From contig NCEB01000002.1 in the NCBI GenBank assembly GCA_002280475.1, positions 104,555-168,554 of the forward strand: DNA of 64,000 nt, read 5' to 3'. Made by a program: the position numbers and the translations under genes. Within the stretch, counting starts at the first letter, position 1. Each line of letters begins with the position of its first letter. Shown in pieces: positions 1-8,699 of this stretch. Source of the DNA: Brevundimonas subvibrioides. Lineage in GTDB: Bacteria; Pseudomonadota; Alphaproteobacteria; Caulobacterales; Caulobacteraceae. The notes under the pieces are model-generated. The model ran no database searches and had not been told where the DNA came from. It saw only the letters and a list, made by a program, of their open reading frames with translations.

Positions 1-290
1 GCTGGGACGTCGCGGTCACGGTCGAGGCGCGCAAGCTCTATGCCGACGGCCAGGGCGTCGAGACGGAAGCGCCGCTGAACGAGACGTTCGACATCGGACT
101 GTTCTCGGCCGAGCCGGGCGACGGAGCCTTCGACGCCGGCGACGTCCTGTTGTTCGAGCGCCGGCCCCTGCGGACCGGGGTGCAGACCTTCCGCTTCACC
201 ACGGCCCAGAAGCCCACGTTCGCGGGCGTCGACCCCTACAACAAGTGGATCGACCGCAACTCCGACGACAATGTGCGGAGCGTGGAATAG
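1..290 (+). CDS. C-terminal fragment of an M1-aminopeptidase-like membrane protein
   Basis: The reading frame is open from base 3 to a TAG at 288-290, giving about 95 residues, and its start lies before the window. The visible part has no membrane segment. It is a mixed beta-type tail ending in a DPYNKWIDRNSDDN stretch. I recall this kind of ending from the large Caulobacterales proteins that join an ABC-2 permease-like membrane part to an M1 peptidase domain. That family assignment is recollection from the tail alone, so it is tentative. A 247-base gap with a palindromic repeat separates it from ppdK, so it is probably the last gene of its own operon. Confidence 0.5.
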   Translation, partial: WDVAVTVEARKLYADGQGVETEAPLNETFDIGLFSAEPGDGAFDAGDVLLFERRPLRTGVQTFRFTTAQKPTFAGVDPYNKWIDRNSDDNVRSVE

Positions 291-354
291 GGAACCCGCC
301 GCCGCATCACCCTTTGTTACAGCCCGGCCTCGCCTTCGCGCGCGCAGCACGCTA

Positions 355-476
355 GACCTTGATCCGCTGAGGAGGGATCGCTTCGCGATCCCGCCGAAGC
401 TGGTGAATCAAGGTCCAGCTTCGATCTGCGGCCTGATCTGATCGCAAAACCGCTTACACTTTTCCGGATCAGGCCG
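355..476 (+). repeat. Intergenic palindromic repeat, copy 1 of 2
   Basis: This stretch between the truncated first gene and ppdK is repeated in inverted orientation at 37387-37503. It contains the hairpin GGGATCGCTTCGCGATCCC (8-bp arms, TTC loop) and an outer pair CCTTGAT / ATCAAGG. A second block has GGCCTGATC / GATCAGGCC arms around an A-rich and T-rich inner pair. In the other copy the first hairpin reads GGAATCGCTTCGCGATTCC, so both sides of the stem changed together. It is likely a mobile or structured intergenic element that may also act as a terminator. Confidence 0.75.
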
Positions 477-537
477 TAGTCAGGGCCGGTTTCCGAGCGG
501 GGCCAACCCGCCGCATCCGATCCTCAGGGGCTGACGA

Positions 538-3216
538 ATGACCAAGTGGGTGTACGGCTTCGGCGGGGGCTCCGCCGACGGCGACGCGTCGATGAAGAAT
601 CTGCTGGGGGGCAAGGGCGCCAACCTGGCGGAGATGTCGTCGCTGGGCCTGCCGGTGCCGCCGGGCTTCACCATCACCACGGAGGCCTGCGTCCACTACT
701 ATTCCAACGGCCAGACCTACCCCGACGGGCTCCAGGCCCAGGTGGCCGAGGGGCTGAAGACGGTCGAGAGGGTGGTCGGCAAGACCTTCGGCGATGCGTC
801 GAATCCCTTGCTGGTCAGCGTCCGCTCCGGTGCCCGCGCCTCCATGCCGGGCATGATGGACACGGTGCTGAACCTCGGCCTCAACGACGCCACGGTCGAG
901 GGGCTGGCCAAGCTCAGCGGTGACCGCCGGTTCGCCTTCGACAGCTATCGCCGCTTCATCACCATGTATTCCAGCGTCGTCCTGGGGATGAGCCACGACG
1001 ACTTCGAGGAGGTCCTGGACGACCACAAGGACCGTCTGGGCGTCACCGTCGACACCGACCTGAAGGCCGCCGACTGGGAAAAGGTCGTCGTCGAATACAA
1101 GGCCGTGGTCGAGCGCGAGCTGGGCCGACCCTTCCCTCAGGACCCGCATGAACAGCTGTGGGGCGCGGTCTCGGCCGTCTTCGCCAGCTGGATGAACGAC
1201 CGGGCCAAATTCTATCGCCGCATGCACGACATCCCCGAAAGCTGGGGCACGGCGGTCAACGTCCAGTCGATGGTGTTCGGCAACATGGGCGAGACCTCGG
1301 CCACGGGTGTCGCCTTCACCCGCAACCCCTCGACCGGCGAGGCGCGGCTGTACGGCGAGTTCCTGATCAACGCCCAGGGCGAGGACGTGGTCGCGGGCAT
1401 CCGCACGCCCCAGTCCCTGACCCGGGCCGGGCGCGAGGAGATGGGCGAGACGGCGCCTTCGATGGAAGAGGCGATGCCCGAGGTCTTCGCCCAGTTCGTC
1501 GACGTCGTCGGCAAGCTGGAGACCCACTACCGCGACATGCAGGACATCGAGTTCACGGTCGAACAGGGCCGACTGTGGATGCTTCAGACCCGCAACGGCA
1601 AGCGCACCGCCAAGTCCGCGCTGAAGATCGCCGTCGACCTCGCCGCCGAGGGCGTCATTTCCCAGGAAGAGGCGATCAGCCGGGTCGAGCCCTCGGCGCT
1701 GGACCAACTGCTGCACCCGACACTCGATCCCAACGCGACCCGCAACGTCGTGGCCGCCGGCCTCCCCGCCAGCCCGGGTGCCGCGACCGGCAAGGTCTGT
1801 TTCGACGCCGACGAGGCCGAGCGGCTGAACCAGCTGGGCGACGCCGTCATCCTGGTGCGTGAGGAGACCTCGCCGGAGGACATCCACGGCATGCACGCGG
1901 CCCGCGGCATCGTCACCGCGCGCGGCGGCATGACCAGCCACGCGGCGGTGGTGGCGCGCGGCATGGGCCGGCCCTGCGTGTCCGGCGCGGGCGAGATCCA
2001 CATCGACGAAAAGGCCCAGACCTTCACCGCGCGCGGCCGCGTCTTCAAGGCCGGCGAGGTCATCACCATCGACGGCTCCAGGGGCGAGGTGCTGGACGGG
2101 GCGGTGGCCATGATCGAACCGGAGCTGACCGGCGACTTCCAGACCCTGATGGCCTGGGCGGACAAGGTGCGCCGCCTGCGCGTGCGCGCCAACGCCGAGA
2201 CCCCGCTGGACGCCAAGACCGCGCGCGGCTTCGGAGCCGAGGGCATCGGCCTGTGCCGGACCGAGCACATGTTCTTCGACGAGGAACGCATCTCGGCGGT
2301 GCGCGAGATGATCCTGGCCGACGACGAACAAGGCCGCCGCGCGGCCCTGGCCAAGATCGAGCCGTTCCAGAAGTCGGACTTCGTCGAGCTGTTCACCATC
2401 ATGGCCGGTCTGCCGGTCACGGTGCGGCTGCTCGATCCGCCGCTGCACGAGTTCATCCCGCACTCGGACGAGGACCTGGACGCGCTGGCCGCGTCCTCCG
2501 GGCTGGACGCCGCCAAGCTGAAGAAGCGGGCGCGGGAGTTGCAGGAAACCAACCCCATGCTGGGCCATCGCGGCTGCCGGCTGGGCGTCGCCTATCCCGA
2601 AATCTATGAAATGCAGGTCCGCGCGGTCCTGGAGGCGGCGATCGCGGTCAAACAGGCGTCGGGCACCGCACCGATCCCCGAGATCATGCACCCGCTGGTC
2701 GCGCTCGGCCTGGAGATGAAGTTCCTGCGCGAACTGACCGACCGGACGGCGAAGGCCGTGTTCGAGGCCGCCGGCGACAGCGTCGAATACCTGGTCGGCA
2801 CCATGATCGAACTGCCGCGCGCGGCGCTCAGGGCCGGGGACCTGGCCGAGCACGCCGAGTTCTTCAGCTTCGGCACCAACGACCTGACCCAGACGACGTT
2901 CGGCATCAGCCGTGACGATTCGGGCCGGTTCCTGCAGGCCTATATGGACAAGGGCATCTTCGAGACCGACCCCTTCGTCCGCCTGGACCAGGAAGGTGTC
3001 GGCGACCTGATCCGTATCGCCGCCGAGCGGGGCGGGGCGGTCCGGCCCGACATCAAGATGGGTATCTGTGGCGAGCACGGCGGTGACCCGGCGTCCATCG
3101 CCTTCTGCGAACAGGTCGGCCTGGCCTATGTCAGCTGCTCGCCCTACCGCGTGCCGATCGCGCGGCTGGCCGCGGCCCAGGCGGCGCTGAACGTGGAACG
3201 CGAGAAAGATCGGTGA
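538..3216 (+). CDS. ppdK: Pyruvate, phosphate dikinase
   Basis: Interconverts pyruvate + ATP + Pi and PEP + AMP + PPi in the cytoplasm, usually serving gluconeogenesis from C3/C2 substrates in this group. The 892 residues match the usual family length of about 880-900. The N-terminal ATP-grasp half begins with a GGKGANLAEM motif near residue 25. The central swivelling domain carries the phospho-carrier histidine H468 in a GGMTSHAAVVARG context. The C-terminal PEP/pyruvate barrel ends with catalytic C844 in GICGEHGGDP. The start ATG follows a GGGG-containing stretch. No neighbour is functionally linked; an inverted repeat follows the stop. A 952-codon open frame on the opposite strand here is a codon-bias shadow. 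Confidence 0.97.
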   Translation: MTKWVYGFGGGSADGDASMKNLLGGKGANLAEMSSLGLPVPPGFTITTEACVHYYSNGQTYPDGLQAQVAEGLKTVERVVGKTFGDASNPLLVSVRSGARASMPGMMDTVLNLGLNDATVEGLAKLSGDRRFAFDSYRRFITMYSSVVLGMSHDDFEEVLDDHKDRLGVTVDTDLKAADWEKVVVEYKAVVERELGRPFPQDPHEQLWGAVSAVFASWMNDRAKFYRRMHDIPESWGTAVNVQSMVFGNMGETSATGVAFTRNPSTGEARLYGEFLINAQGEDVVAGIRTPQSLTRAGREEMGETAPSMEEAMPEVFAQFVDVVGKLETHYRDMQDIEFTVEQGRLWMLQTRNGKRTAKSALKIAVDLAAEGVISQEEAISRVEPSALDQLLHPTLDPNATRNVVAAGLPASPGAATGKVCFDADEAERLNQLGDAVILVREETSPEDIHGMHAARGIVTARGGMTSHAAVVARGMGRPCVSGAGEIHIDEKAQTFTARGRVFKAGEVITIDGSRGEVLDGAVAMIEPELTGDFQTLMAWADKVRRLRVRANAETPLDAKTARGFGAEGIGLCRTEHMFFDEERISAVREMILADDEQGRRAALAKIEPFQKSDFVELFTIMAGLPVTVRLLDPPLHEFIPHSDEDLDALAASSGLDAAKLKKRARELQETNPMLGHRGCRLGVAYPEIYEMQVRAVLEAAIAVKQASGTAPIPEIMHPLVALGLEMKFLRELTDRTAKAVFEAAGDSVEYLVGTMIELPRAALRAGDLAEHAEFFSFGTNDLTQTTFGISRDDSGRFLQAYMDKGIFETDPFVRLDQEGVGDLIRIAAERGGAVRPDIKMGICGEHGGDPASIAFCEQVGLAYVSCSPYRVPIARLAAAQAALNVEREKDR

Positions 3217-3222
3217 AGGCGT

Positions 3223-3378
3223 CCTTTCTCCCCTCGCGGGAGAAGGTGGCCCGGAGAGCCGGATGAGGGGTATGTGGATGCACCCACGTTGGTTCGGATA
3301 GCCCACATTTCGCAGACCGAGTTTCACCCCTCATCCGTCTCGCTCCGCGAGCCACCTTCTCCCGCAAGGTGAGAAGGA
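3223..3378. repeat. Long imperfect inverted repeat, ppdK/panE intergenic
   Basis: The left arm (about 3223-3270) has CCCTCGCGGGAGAAGGTGGC followed by GGATGAGGGG. The right arm (about 3327-3378) has CCCCTCATCCG followed by GCCACCTTCTCCCGC. The two would fold into one long hairpin around a central loop of about 56 bases. The end of the right arm (GAGAAGGAAG) directly precedes the ATG of the next gene and is its only plausible ribosome binding site, so the element probably contributes to that gene's translation start. Confidence 0.8.
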
Positions 3379-3380
3379 AG

Positions 3381-4244
3381 ATGACGGTCGCCGTTGTGGG
3401 GCCGGGTGCCATCGGCGGGACGGTCGCCGCCCATCTGATCCAGTCCGGGTTGGACCCGGTCCTGTGCGCGCGCACGCCGTTCGATCGCCTCGTCGTCCAC
3501 ACCCCGGCCGTCCGCATCGAGGCCACGCCGCGCGTCGTGTGGGATCCCTCGCAGGCCGACCCCGTCGATTGGGTGCTGATCGCCACCAAGACCTATGACG
3601 TCGCCGCGACGGCTCTCTGGTTGGACCGCCTCGTCGGGCCCGCGACCCGCGTGGCCGTGCTTCAGAATGGCGTGGAGCATGTGACCCGTTTCGCGCCCCA
3701 CGTCCCCGCCGACCGCATCGTGCCGGTGGTGGTCGAGATCCCGGCCGAACGAAGCGCGCCGGGCGTGGTCGTCCAGCGACGCGACGGCTGGATGAAGGTG
3801 CCGACAGGGGCGAACGGCGCGGCGTTCGCAGCTCTGTTCGACAGCCCTGACCTCATTGTCTCCACTGAGGTGGACTGGACGTCGGTGGCCTGGGCCAAGC
3901 TGGCCGTCAATTGCGCCGGGGCCGTCAGTGGGCTGACGGGCCGGTCGGCGGGCGTCGTCTCCCGTCCGGACATCGCCGAGCTCATGCGGGATCTGGTCGC
4001 CGAATGCCTGGCCGTTGGAACAGCCGAGGGGGCGGTGCTGTCCGCCGACCTGCCCGACCGGGTCGTGGCCCAGACGCAGGCCTCGCCTCCGGACTCGGTC
4101 AACTCCCTGCTGGCCGATCGCCGGGCCGGGCGTCCGACCGAATGGGACGCGCGAAACGGCGTCATCGCCCGGCTGGGTCGGAAGCATGGGATCCCCACGC
4201 CGCTCAACGCCATGGCCGCGACCCTGCTGGCTGCCCTCGATTAG
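3381..4244 (+). CDS. PanE/ApbA-family 2-dehydropantoate 2-reductase-like protein
   Basis: A predicted NADPH-dependent reductase of the ketopantoate reductase family, which in pantothenate synthesis turns 2-dehydropantoate into pantoate. The N-terminus VAVVGPGAIGG is the dinucleotide-binding GxGxxG turn. LQNGVEH near residue 95 and the WAKLAVNCAG helix with its conserved lysine are typical of PanE. The family's C-terminal helical domain follows. I chose the ATG at 3381 over an in-frame GTG at 3369 because the Rossmann fold then starts at residue 2. The panD gene lies elsewhere in the window (32.4 kb), so there is no pan operon. Because PanE paralogues act on other 2-keto acids, exact substrate is uncertain. 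Confidence 0.85.
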   Translation: MTVAVVGPGAIGGTVAAHLIQSGLDPVLCARTPFDRLVVHTPAVRIEATPRVVWDPSQADPVDWVLIATKTYDVAATALWLDRLVGPATRVAVLQNGVEHVTRFAPHVPADRIVPVVVEIPAERSAPGVVVQRRDGWMKVPTGANGAAFAALFDSPDLIVSTEVDWTSVAWAKLAVNCAGAVSGLTGRSAGVVSRPDIAELMRDLVAECLAVGTAEGAVLSADLPDRVVAQTQASPPDSVNSLLADRRAGRPTEWDARNGVIARLGRKHGIPTPLNAMAATLLAALD

Positions 4245-4404
4245 GGCAAGAAGGCGGCAAGCATAACGACGTCTGTGCTTCGCCGCTCACAGTCGTCGCT
4301 ATGTAATCGGCCACCTATGGAACGGCCGAGGGCGATACCTACTTGAGCACTCGCTGGATGGGGCCGGGACGATCAGTCCCGCATCTAGGAGTTTGAAAGA
4401 AACA

Positions 4405-4935
4405 ATGCGTAACATTCTTCTCGCGACCGCCGCCGTTTCCCTGTTCGCCCTGCCTGTCGCGGCGCAGAGCCTGTCCCAGCCGCAGTGGTACGGGACGGCG
4501 GGCTATACGGCCCTTGACGCCGACGACGCCGACCTGGGGGCCGTCACCGGCCGTGTCGGTGCGCGCGTGTCGCCGAACGTCGCCTTTGAAGGCGAAGCCT
4601 CGATCGGCGTTCGGGACGACGATGTCACCTTCGGCGGCGTGACCGGCTCGATCGAGCAGGACTATGACGCAGCCGCCTATGCCGTCGGCATCCTGCCGCT
4701 GGCTCCGAACTTCGAACTGTTCGGCCGGGTCGGCTACGGCACCACCTCGATCAAGGCCGAGGTCGCCGGCTTCGAGGTCGAGGAGGACGGCGAAAGCGTC
4801 AACTACGGCGTCGGCGGCAACTATTTCTTCGACGCCCAGAACGGCATCCGCGCCGACTGGACGCGCCGCGACTTCACCGACGACAACGGCGGCGAGGTCG
4901 ACACCTACGGCGTGAGCTACGTCCGGAAGTTCTAA
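4405..4935 (+). CDS. Small outer-membrane beta-barrel protein (OmpA/Opa-like)
   Basis: A 176-residue protein with a clear Sec signal peptide (about residues 1-20, cleavage after PVAAQ). It is followed by alternating hydrophobic/polar strands typical of an eight-stranded barrel and ends in YVRKF, with a terminal aromatic residue as in outer-membrane insertion signals. The acidic EVEEDGE and DDNGGEVD segments look like surface loops or turns. I chose ATG 4405 because it starts the signal peptide; an upstream TTG at 4393 adds four residues of no evident value, and AGGAG lies at 4388-4392. It sits alone; a strong hairpin follows. Likely role is structural or stress-related, not determinable from sequence. 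Confidence 0.85.
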   Translation: MRNILLATAAVSLFALPVAAQSLSQPQWYGTAGYTALDADDADLGAVTGRVGARVSPNVAFEGEASIGVRDDDVTFGGVTGSIEQDYDAAAYAVGILPLAPNFELFGRVGYGTTSIKAEVAGFEVEEDGESVNYGVGGNYFFDAQNGIRADWTRRDFTDDNGGEVDTYGVSYVRKF

Positions 4936-4945
4936 GAAGGACCGT

Positions 4946-4979
4946 CTCCTCCCCGTTCGCCGCTTAGCGAATGGGGAGG
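4946..4979 (+). terminator. Hairpin terminator / partial palindromic repeat
   Basis: CTCCCCGTTCGC pairs with GCGAATGGGGAG across a 6-base loop, about 12 bp with one G-T pair, 10 bases past the stop of the outer-membrane gene and before the 3' end of the convergent gene. There is no long T-run. The head of the sequence matches the first arm of the larger repeats at 40323 and 46619, so it is probably a solo arm of that family used as a bidirectional terminator. Confidence 0.65.
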
Positions 4980-4990
4980 GGGCCTCTGCC

Positions 4991-5248
4991 TCAGCCCGGT
5001 TCGGCGATCAGGGCCCAGCGCTTGGAGCCTTCGCCGAAGGGACGCGTGAACCACTCCGAATACCGCTGGAAGGCCTCGATGATGAGGCGGCCCAGATCCG
5101 GCGCGACAGGCTCGCCGCGCTGGCGCCTGAGCGCCGCGACGCATTCGATCACCGTGGTCTCGTGAGCAGAACCGCCCAGAGACTTGAGAACCTGCGCGAC
5201 GTCGCGCGCGAGGGTTTCCAGGAAGTTCGGCTGCTTCGGTTGGTTCAT
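4991..5248 (-). CDS. Conserved-looking hypothetical protein, 85 aa
   Basis: I do not recognise this protein. From the ATG at 5248 it reads as a soluble, mostly helical 85-residue protein with an amphipathic first half, an HETTVIECVAALRRQRG helix and an aromatic C-terminal part (FQRYSEWFTRPFGEG). No signal peptide or membrane segment is visible. An upstream in-frame start at 5311 would add 21 residues without a fold-like pattern. It is convergent with the outer-membrane protein gene and lies 98 bases downstream of the ketosynthase gene on the same strand, so it could be co-transcribed with that gene. Confidence 0.6.
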   Translation of the reverse strand: MNQPKQPNFLETLARDVAQVLKSLGGSAHETTVIECVAALRRQRGEPVAPDLGRLIIEAFQRYSEWFTRPFGEGSKRWALIAEPG

Positions 5249-5346
5249 CCGGACGCTCCGCCAGGCTGTCAGGGATGGACCTTCATGAACCCACTCGCCT
5301 CGCAGGCGCAAGCTAAGCCGGTGTTATTCGGCTCATCAGTTCGTGA

Positions 5347-6498
5347 TCAGCCGCGTTTACGGACGAACACCGTCCCTGCTGAATAGCCCGCGCCGAAGCT
5401 GCAGATCAGCCCGGTCTCGCCCGCATCGAACCCGTCATTGTGCAGATGGAAGGCGATGATCGACCCGGCAGACGAGGTGTTGGCGTATTCGTCCAGGATG
5501 ATGACATTCTCGGCCTCGGTCGGGTCGCGGCCCAGGACCTTCCTGCCGATCATCTGGTTCATGTTGATGTTGGCCTGGTGCAGCCACAGGCGCTTCAGTC
5601 CCTGCGGGTCGATCCCCAGGTCGCCGGCATGGTCGACGATCATGTCCGATACCAGGGGCACCACATCCTTGAAGACCTTGCGGCCCTGCTGGATGAACAG
5701 CTTGTCGTCCTGCTGGCCGGCCGCGCGGTCGGACCCGACGGCAGCGCCCGTCTCCAGCGCCCAGCGGTTCAGAAAGCCGAAGTTGTTTCGGATGTTGTTC
5801 GAGAACACCGTCTTCAGCCGGGTGCCGAGGATGTCCCATCCGCCCGGGCCGGCCCGGTCCGACGCTTCCACGATCAGGGCGGTGGCCACGTCGCCGAAGA
5901 TGAAGTGGCTGTCCCGATCGGTGAAGTTCAGGTGAGCCGAACAGACCTCCGGATTGACCATCAGCACGGCCTTGGTCGGGTCGTTCGTCAGGAAGTCGGC
6001 CGCGGTCTTGATGCCGAAGGTGGCGGAGCTGCACGCCACGTTCATGTCGAAGCCGAAGCCGTCGATCCCCAGCGCCTGCTGGACCTCGACCGCCAGGGCC
6101 GGATACGGGCGGGGCATGTTGGAGGCGGCGCACAGCACCGCGCCGATTTCGCTGACCGGCTTGCCCCAGGCCTCGATGGCCTGACGCGCGGCCTTCACCG
6201 CCATCTCGGCCATGATCGACAGCTCGTCGTTGCCGCGCTCGGGGATGCGGGGGGCCATCCGCGCGGGGTCCAGCACGCCGGCCTTGTCCAGCACGAACCG
6301 GCTCTTGATGCCCGACGCCTTCTCGATGAACTCGACCGACGACGGCGTAAGCGCCGCGACGTCGCCCTCGGCGATCTGGAGCGCATGGTCGGCGTTCCAG
6401 CGCTCGGCCCAGGCATTGTAGGCGGCGACCAGTTCGGCGTTGGAGATGGACTGCTCGGGGGTGAACAGGCCGGTGGCGGCGATGACGGCGTGAGGCAA
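5347..6498 (-). CDS. Beta-ketoacyl-ACP synthase III family protein (FabH/FabY-like)
   Basis: Predicted to condense an acyl-CoA starter with malonyl-ACP at the start of fatty-acid (or related acyl) synthesis. The catalytic triad of the KAS III fold is visible: C156 in NVACSSATFG, H307 in WLHQANIN and N340 in EYANTSSAG. At 383 residues it is longer than housekeeping FabH (about 320). The extra N-terminal segment (AAYNAWAERWNADHALQIAEG) is like the FabY group, so it is more likely an alternative initiator. The apparent start is TTG (6498), 13 bases downstream of a conserved hairpin element shared with rpmJ and gapR. No acp or other fab genes are adjacent. Confidence 0.85.
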   Translation of the reverse strand: MPHAVIAATGLFTPEQSISNAELVAAYNAWAERWNADHALQIAEGDVAALTPSSVEFIEKASGIKSRFVLDKAGVLDPARMAPRIPERGNDELSIMAEMAVKAARQAIEAWGKPVSEIGAVLCAASNMPRPYPALAVEVQQALGIDGFGFDMNVACSSATFGIKTAADFLTNDPTKAVLMVNPEVCSAHLNFTDRDSHFIFGDVATALIVEASDRAGPGGWDILGTRLKTVFSNNIRNNFGFLNRWALETGAAVGSDRAAGQQDDKLFIQQGRKVFKDVVPLVSDMIVDHAGDLGIDPQGLKRLWLHQANINMNQMIGRKVLGRDPTEAENVIILDEYANTSSAGSIIAFHLHNDGFDAGETGLICSFGAGYSAGTVFVRKRG

Positions 6499-6509
6499 GG
6501 TGGTGTCCC

Positions 6510-6543
6510 TATCGCTCGGCTCGCGGAGCCTCGCTGTTTGAGG
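6510..6543 (-). repeat. Hairpin element upstream of ketosynthase gene (family H)
   Basis: On the minus strand this reads CAGCGAGGCTCCGCGAGCCG followed by AGCGATAG. GGCTC pairs with GAGCC across CGC, and outer CGCT/AGCG bases extend the stem. Nearly the same sequence stands in the same place and orientation before rpmJ (42631-42669) and gapR (42959-42997). It ends about 12 bases before the TTG start codon, so it would lie in the 5' untranslated region next to the ribosome binding site. Confidence 0.75.
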
Positions 6544-6568
6544 GACGATATCCCTCTGGTTTCAGGTC

Positions 6569-8644
6569 TCAATAGGACGGCGGCGGGCGGCGGTCGAGAC
6601 TGGCGATGATGCCCTTCCACCAGCGGGCGATCTGGTGAGGCGGCGGGGGCGGGGCGGGTGTGTCGCGCTCGCGGATCAGGCGCTCGACCAGGTCCTCGGC
6701 CTCGCACGGCCAGCCCTCGGGCGTGACATAGATCGGGTACTGGATCAGGGCGGCGGCGACGAGGGCAGCCAGGCCGGCTCGCCGCGTGCGCCGCTCGAAG
6801 GTCATCCGGTCGGTCGTCAGCCCCCAGCCGCCGTAGAAGGGTCGCCCATAGGTCGCAACGACCTTGCCACGCAGCAACGCCTCGAAGCCCGACAGCGACG
6901 TTAGCGTGGCGAGCGTATCGCAGGCCTCCAGGCAGTCTATGATGTCCAGGTCGTCAGCGACGGCGTCGACTGCCTCCATCGCGTGGGCGTCCAACCGACC
7001 GGGGCGGTTGCCGCTCATGACGTCCGGATGGTTGCGGTAGATCAGGAAGGCGTCGGGAAAGTCGGCGCGCGCCGCCTCGACCAGGCCCGAGTTGGTGCGG
7101 ATGTCGCCGCACCCCTTCAGGATCGATTTGTCGTTCTCGACCTGGCCCACGACCAGCAGCTTCATCCGGTCGGCGGGCCAGTCGGGCCGCGCGGGTCCAC
7201 TGGCGAGATTGTACTTCGACAGGCCCGCGCCGACGATCCGCGCGCGCAGGGCCGCGGCGCGCGCCAGCATCGCCTCGTCCTGCCCCCCATCGTCGATCAG
7301 CCGCTCCAGCCGCGAGGGGGCCGTCGGATCGTAGTAGACGCCGAGATCGTCCAGGGCGACGCTCAGAGCGCCGAAGAAGTCCGAGCCCAGGCCGCGCGAC
7401 CGAATGAAGCCGTCCTCCATCCGCACCACCGGGGCCGTGGTCGCTGCGGCCGCCGCCGCGATCTCGGGTGTCTCCTTGCCGGCCCAGTAGATCAGACGGC
7501 CGCCGGTCCGCTCCGCATGGGCGACGGCGCGAGAGGCGCTGGCGAAGTATCTCAGGTGGGTCTTGGGGCCATTCAGCAGTCGGCGCACCTGGGGGCGCTT
7601 GGCCGGGGCGAAGCCGACGGCGGCCCAGTCGCCCGCCAGTCGCTCGGCGCGGTCACGCAGGGTGATGAGCCGCGCGACCGCCGTTTCCGCCTCGCAGCGC
7701 TCGCCGGTCTGGGGGTCTATATAGCGGGGATAGGCGATCAGGGCGGCGGCGGTGATCGTCTCGATGTCTCGCGTCACCCCCCGGCGGCCGGTCGTCACCT
7801 CATCGGTCGTCAGGCCCCAACCGGAATAGAAGGGGGCACCGAAGCAGCGGACCGGCAGGCCGCGCAGCAGGGCCTCGAACCCGAGCGCCGACGTCACGCA
7901 CCAGACGGCGTCCACGGCCGCCAGCAAGTCGGGACCCCTGACATCGGTGTCGATCAGGGTCAGCCCGGCCAGTTCGCTGTCCGGAATGCATCCCTGCTTG
8001 CGTCCGGCCGCGACGGCGGGGTGGCGTTTGACGATCAGCTGGGCGTCCGGATGCTCGGTGCGCGCGGCCCGGACCATGGCGACGAAACTGTCGGGCCCTG
8101 CAAGGCCACAGGCGATGGAGGCGTCCCCCGCCGTCTGGTCGACCAGCAGGATGCGGCGGCCCGGCTTCAGGACCGATGGGGCCAGCGCCGCGCCCATGTT
8201 GGTCTTGGACAGGCCCGAGGCGACGATGCGGTCGATCAGGGCGCGGGCGCGGTTTTGCATCGCCGCGTCGCACCAGTCGTCGGCCGTCTGGATCAGACAC
8301 TCCAGCCGCGAGGGGCGGGTGGCGTCGTAATAGATACCAAGGTCGTCGACGATCAGGCTGAGCGTCGCCGCCCCGCTTTCGCCCAGGCCGATGGAGCGGA
8401 GGAAGCCGTCCTCCAGCGCGATATAGGGCAGGCCGGCCCGACCCGCCCTGCGGCGTCCGCCGCGCGAGCTCGGCTTCAGGCCCCAGCCGATGACGGCGTC
8501 GACCGAAACCAGCGGACTGGCGTGCAGGTCGAAGTCCGCCAGAAATGTCCGTAGGAACGACGTTTCCCAGATGCCCGGCGAGCACACCCAGGCCCGGCGT
8601 CCGGGCGTCGAGGCCGTGTCGGGGGAAGAGGTCGACTGGGACAA
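6569..8644 (-). CDS. KpsC-like capsular polysaccharide beta-Kdo transferase
   Basis: KpsC builds the poly-Kdo linker that anchors group 2 capsules to a lyso-phospholipid on the cytoplasmic face of the inner membrane. The 691 residues contain two homologous halves. ALEDGFLRSIGLG then DDLGIYYDATRPSRLE appears in the first, and RMEDGFIRSRGLGSDFFGA then DDLGVYYDPTAPSRLE in the second, each followed by GFEALLRG and FYxGWGLT motifs. This duplication matches the known two-transferase layout of KpsC. The annotated start is a TTG; a later start is possible because the first 18 residues look non-conserved. No KpsS, KpsF/U/D or ABC exporter genes are near, so any capsule genes lie elsewhere. Confidence 0.88.
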   Translation of the reverse strand: MSQSTSSPDTASTPGRRAWVCSPGIWETSFLRTFLADFDLHASPLVSVDAVIGWGLKPSSRGGRRRAGRAGLPYIALEDGFLRSIGLGESGAATLSLIVDDLGIYYDATRPSRLECLIQTADDWCDAAMQNRARALIDRIVASGLSKTNMGAALAPSVLKPGRRILLVDQTAGDASIACGLAGPDSFVAMVRAARTEHPDAQLIVKRHPAVAAGRKQGCIPDSELAGLTLIDTDVRGPDLLAAVDAVWCVTSALGFEALLRGLPVRCFGAPFYSGWGLTTDEVTTGRRGVTRDIETITAAALIAYPRYIDPQTGERCEAETAVARLITLRDRAERLAGDWAAVGFAPAKRPQVRRLLNGPKTHLRYFASASRAVAHAERTGGRLIYWAGKETPEIAAAAAATTAPVVRMEDGFIRSRGLGSDFFGALSVALDDLGVYYDPTAPSRLERLIDDGGQDEAMLARAAALRARIVGAGLSKYNLASGPARPDWPADRMKLLVVGQVENDKSILKGCGDIRTNSGLVEAARADFPDAFLIYRNHPDVMSGNRPGRLDAHAMEAVDAVADDLDIIDCLEACDTLATLTSLSGFEALLRGKVVATYGRPFYGGWGLTTDRMTFERRTRRAGLAALVAAALIQYPIYVTPEGWPCEAEDLVERLIRERDTPAPPPPPHQIARWWKGIIASLDRRPPPSY

Positions 8645-8699
8645 TCGTCACGCTTTCGCGGCAGGCGGACCGGGCCGCGCCGGAGGAACCGCCAAGCCT

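Noticed and set aside
469..3327. A 952-codon open frame antisense to ppdK
   Set aside because: The plus strand encodes a full pyruvate phosphate dikinase with all motifs. The antisense frame is His/Arg/Gly-rich, typical of high-GC codon shadows, and has no domain.
4319..4344. EcfG-type promoter before the outer-membrane protein gene
   Set aside because: GGAAC is present, but the bases at the -10 position (TACT or ACTT) match CGTT poorly at either spacing.
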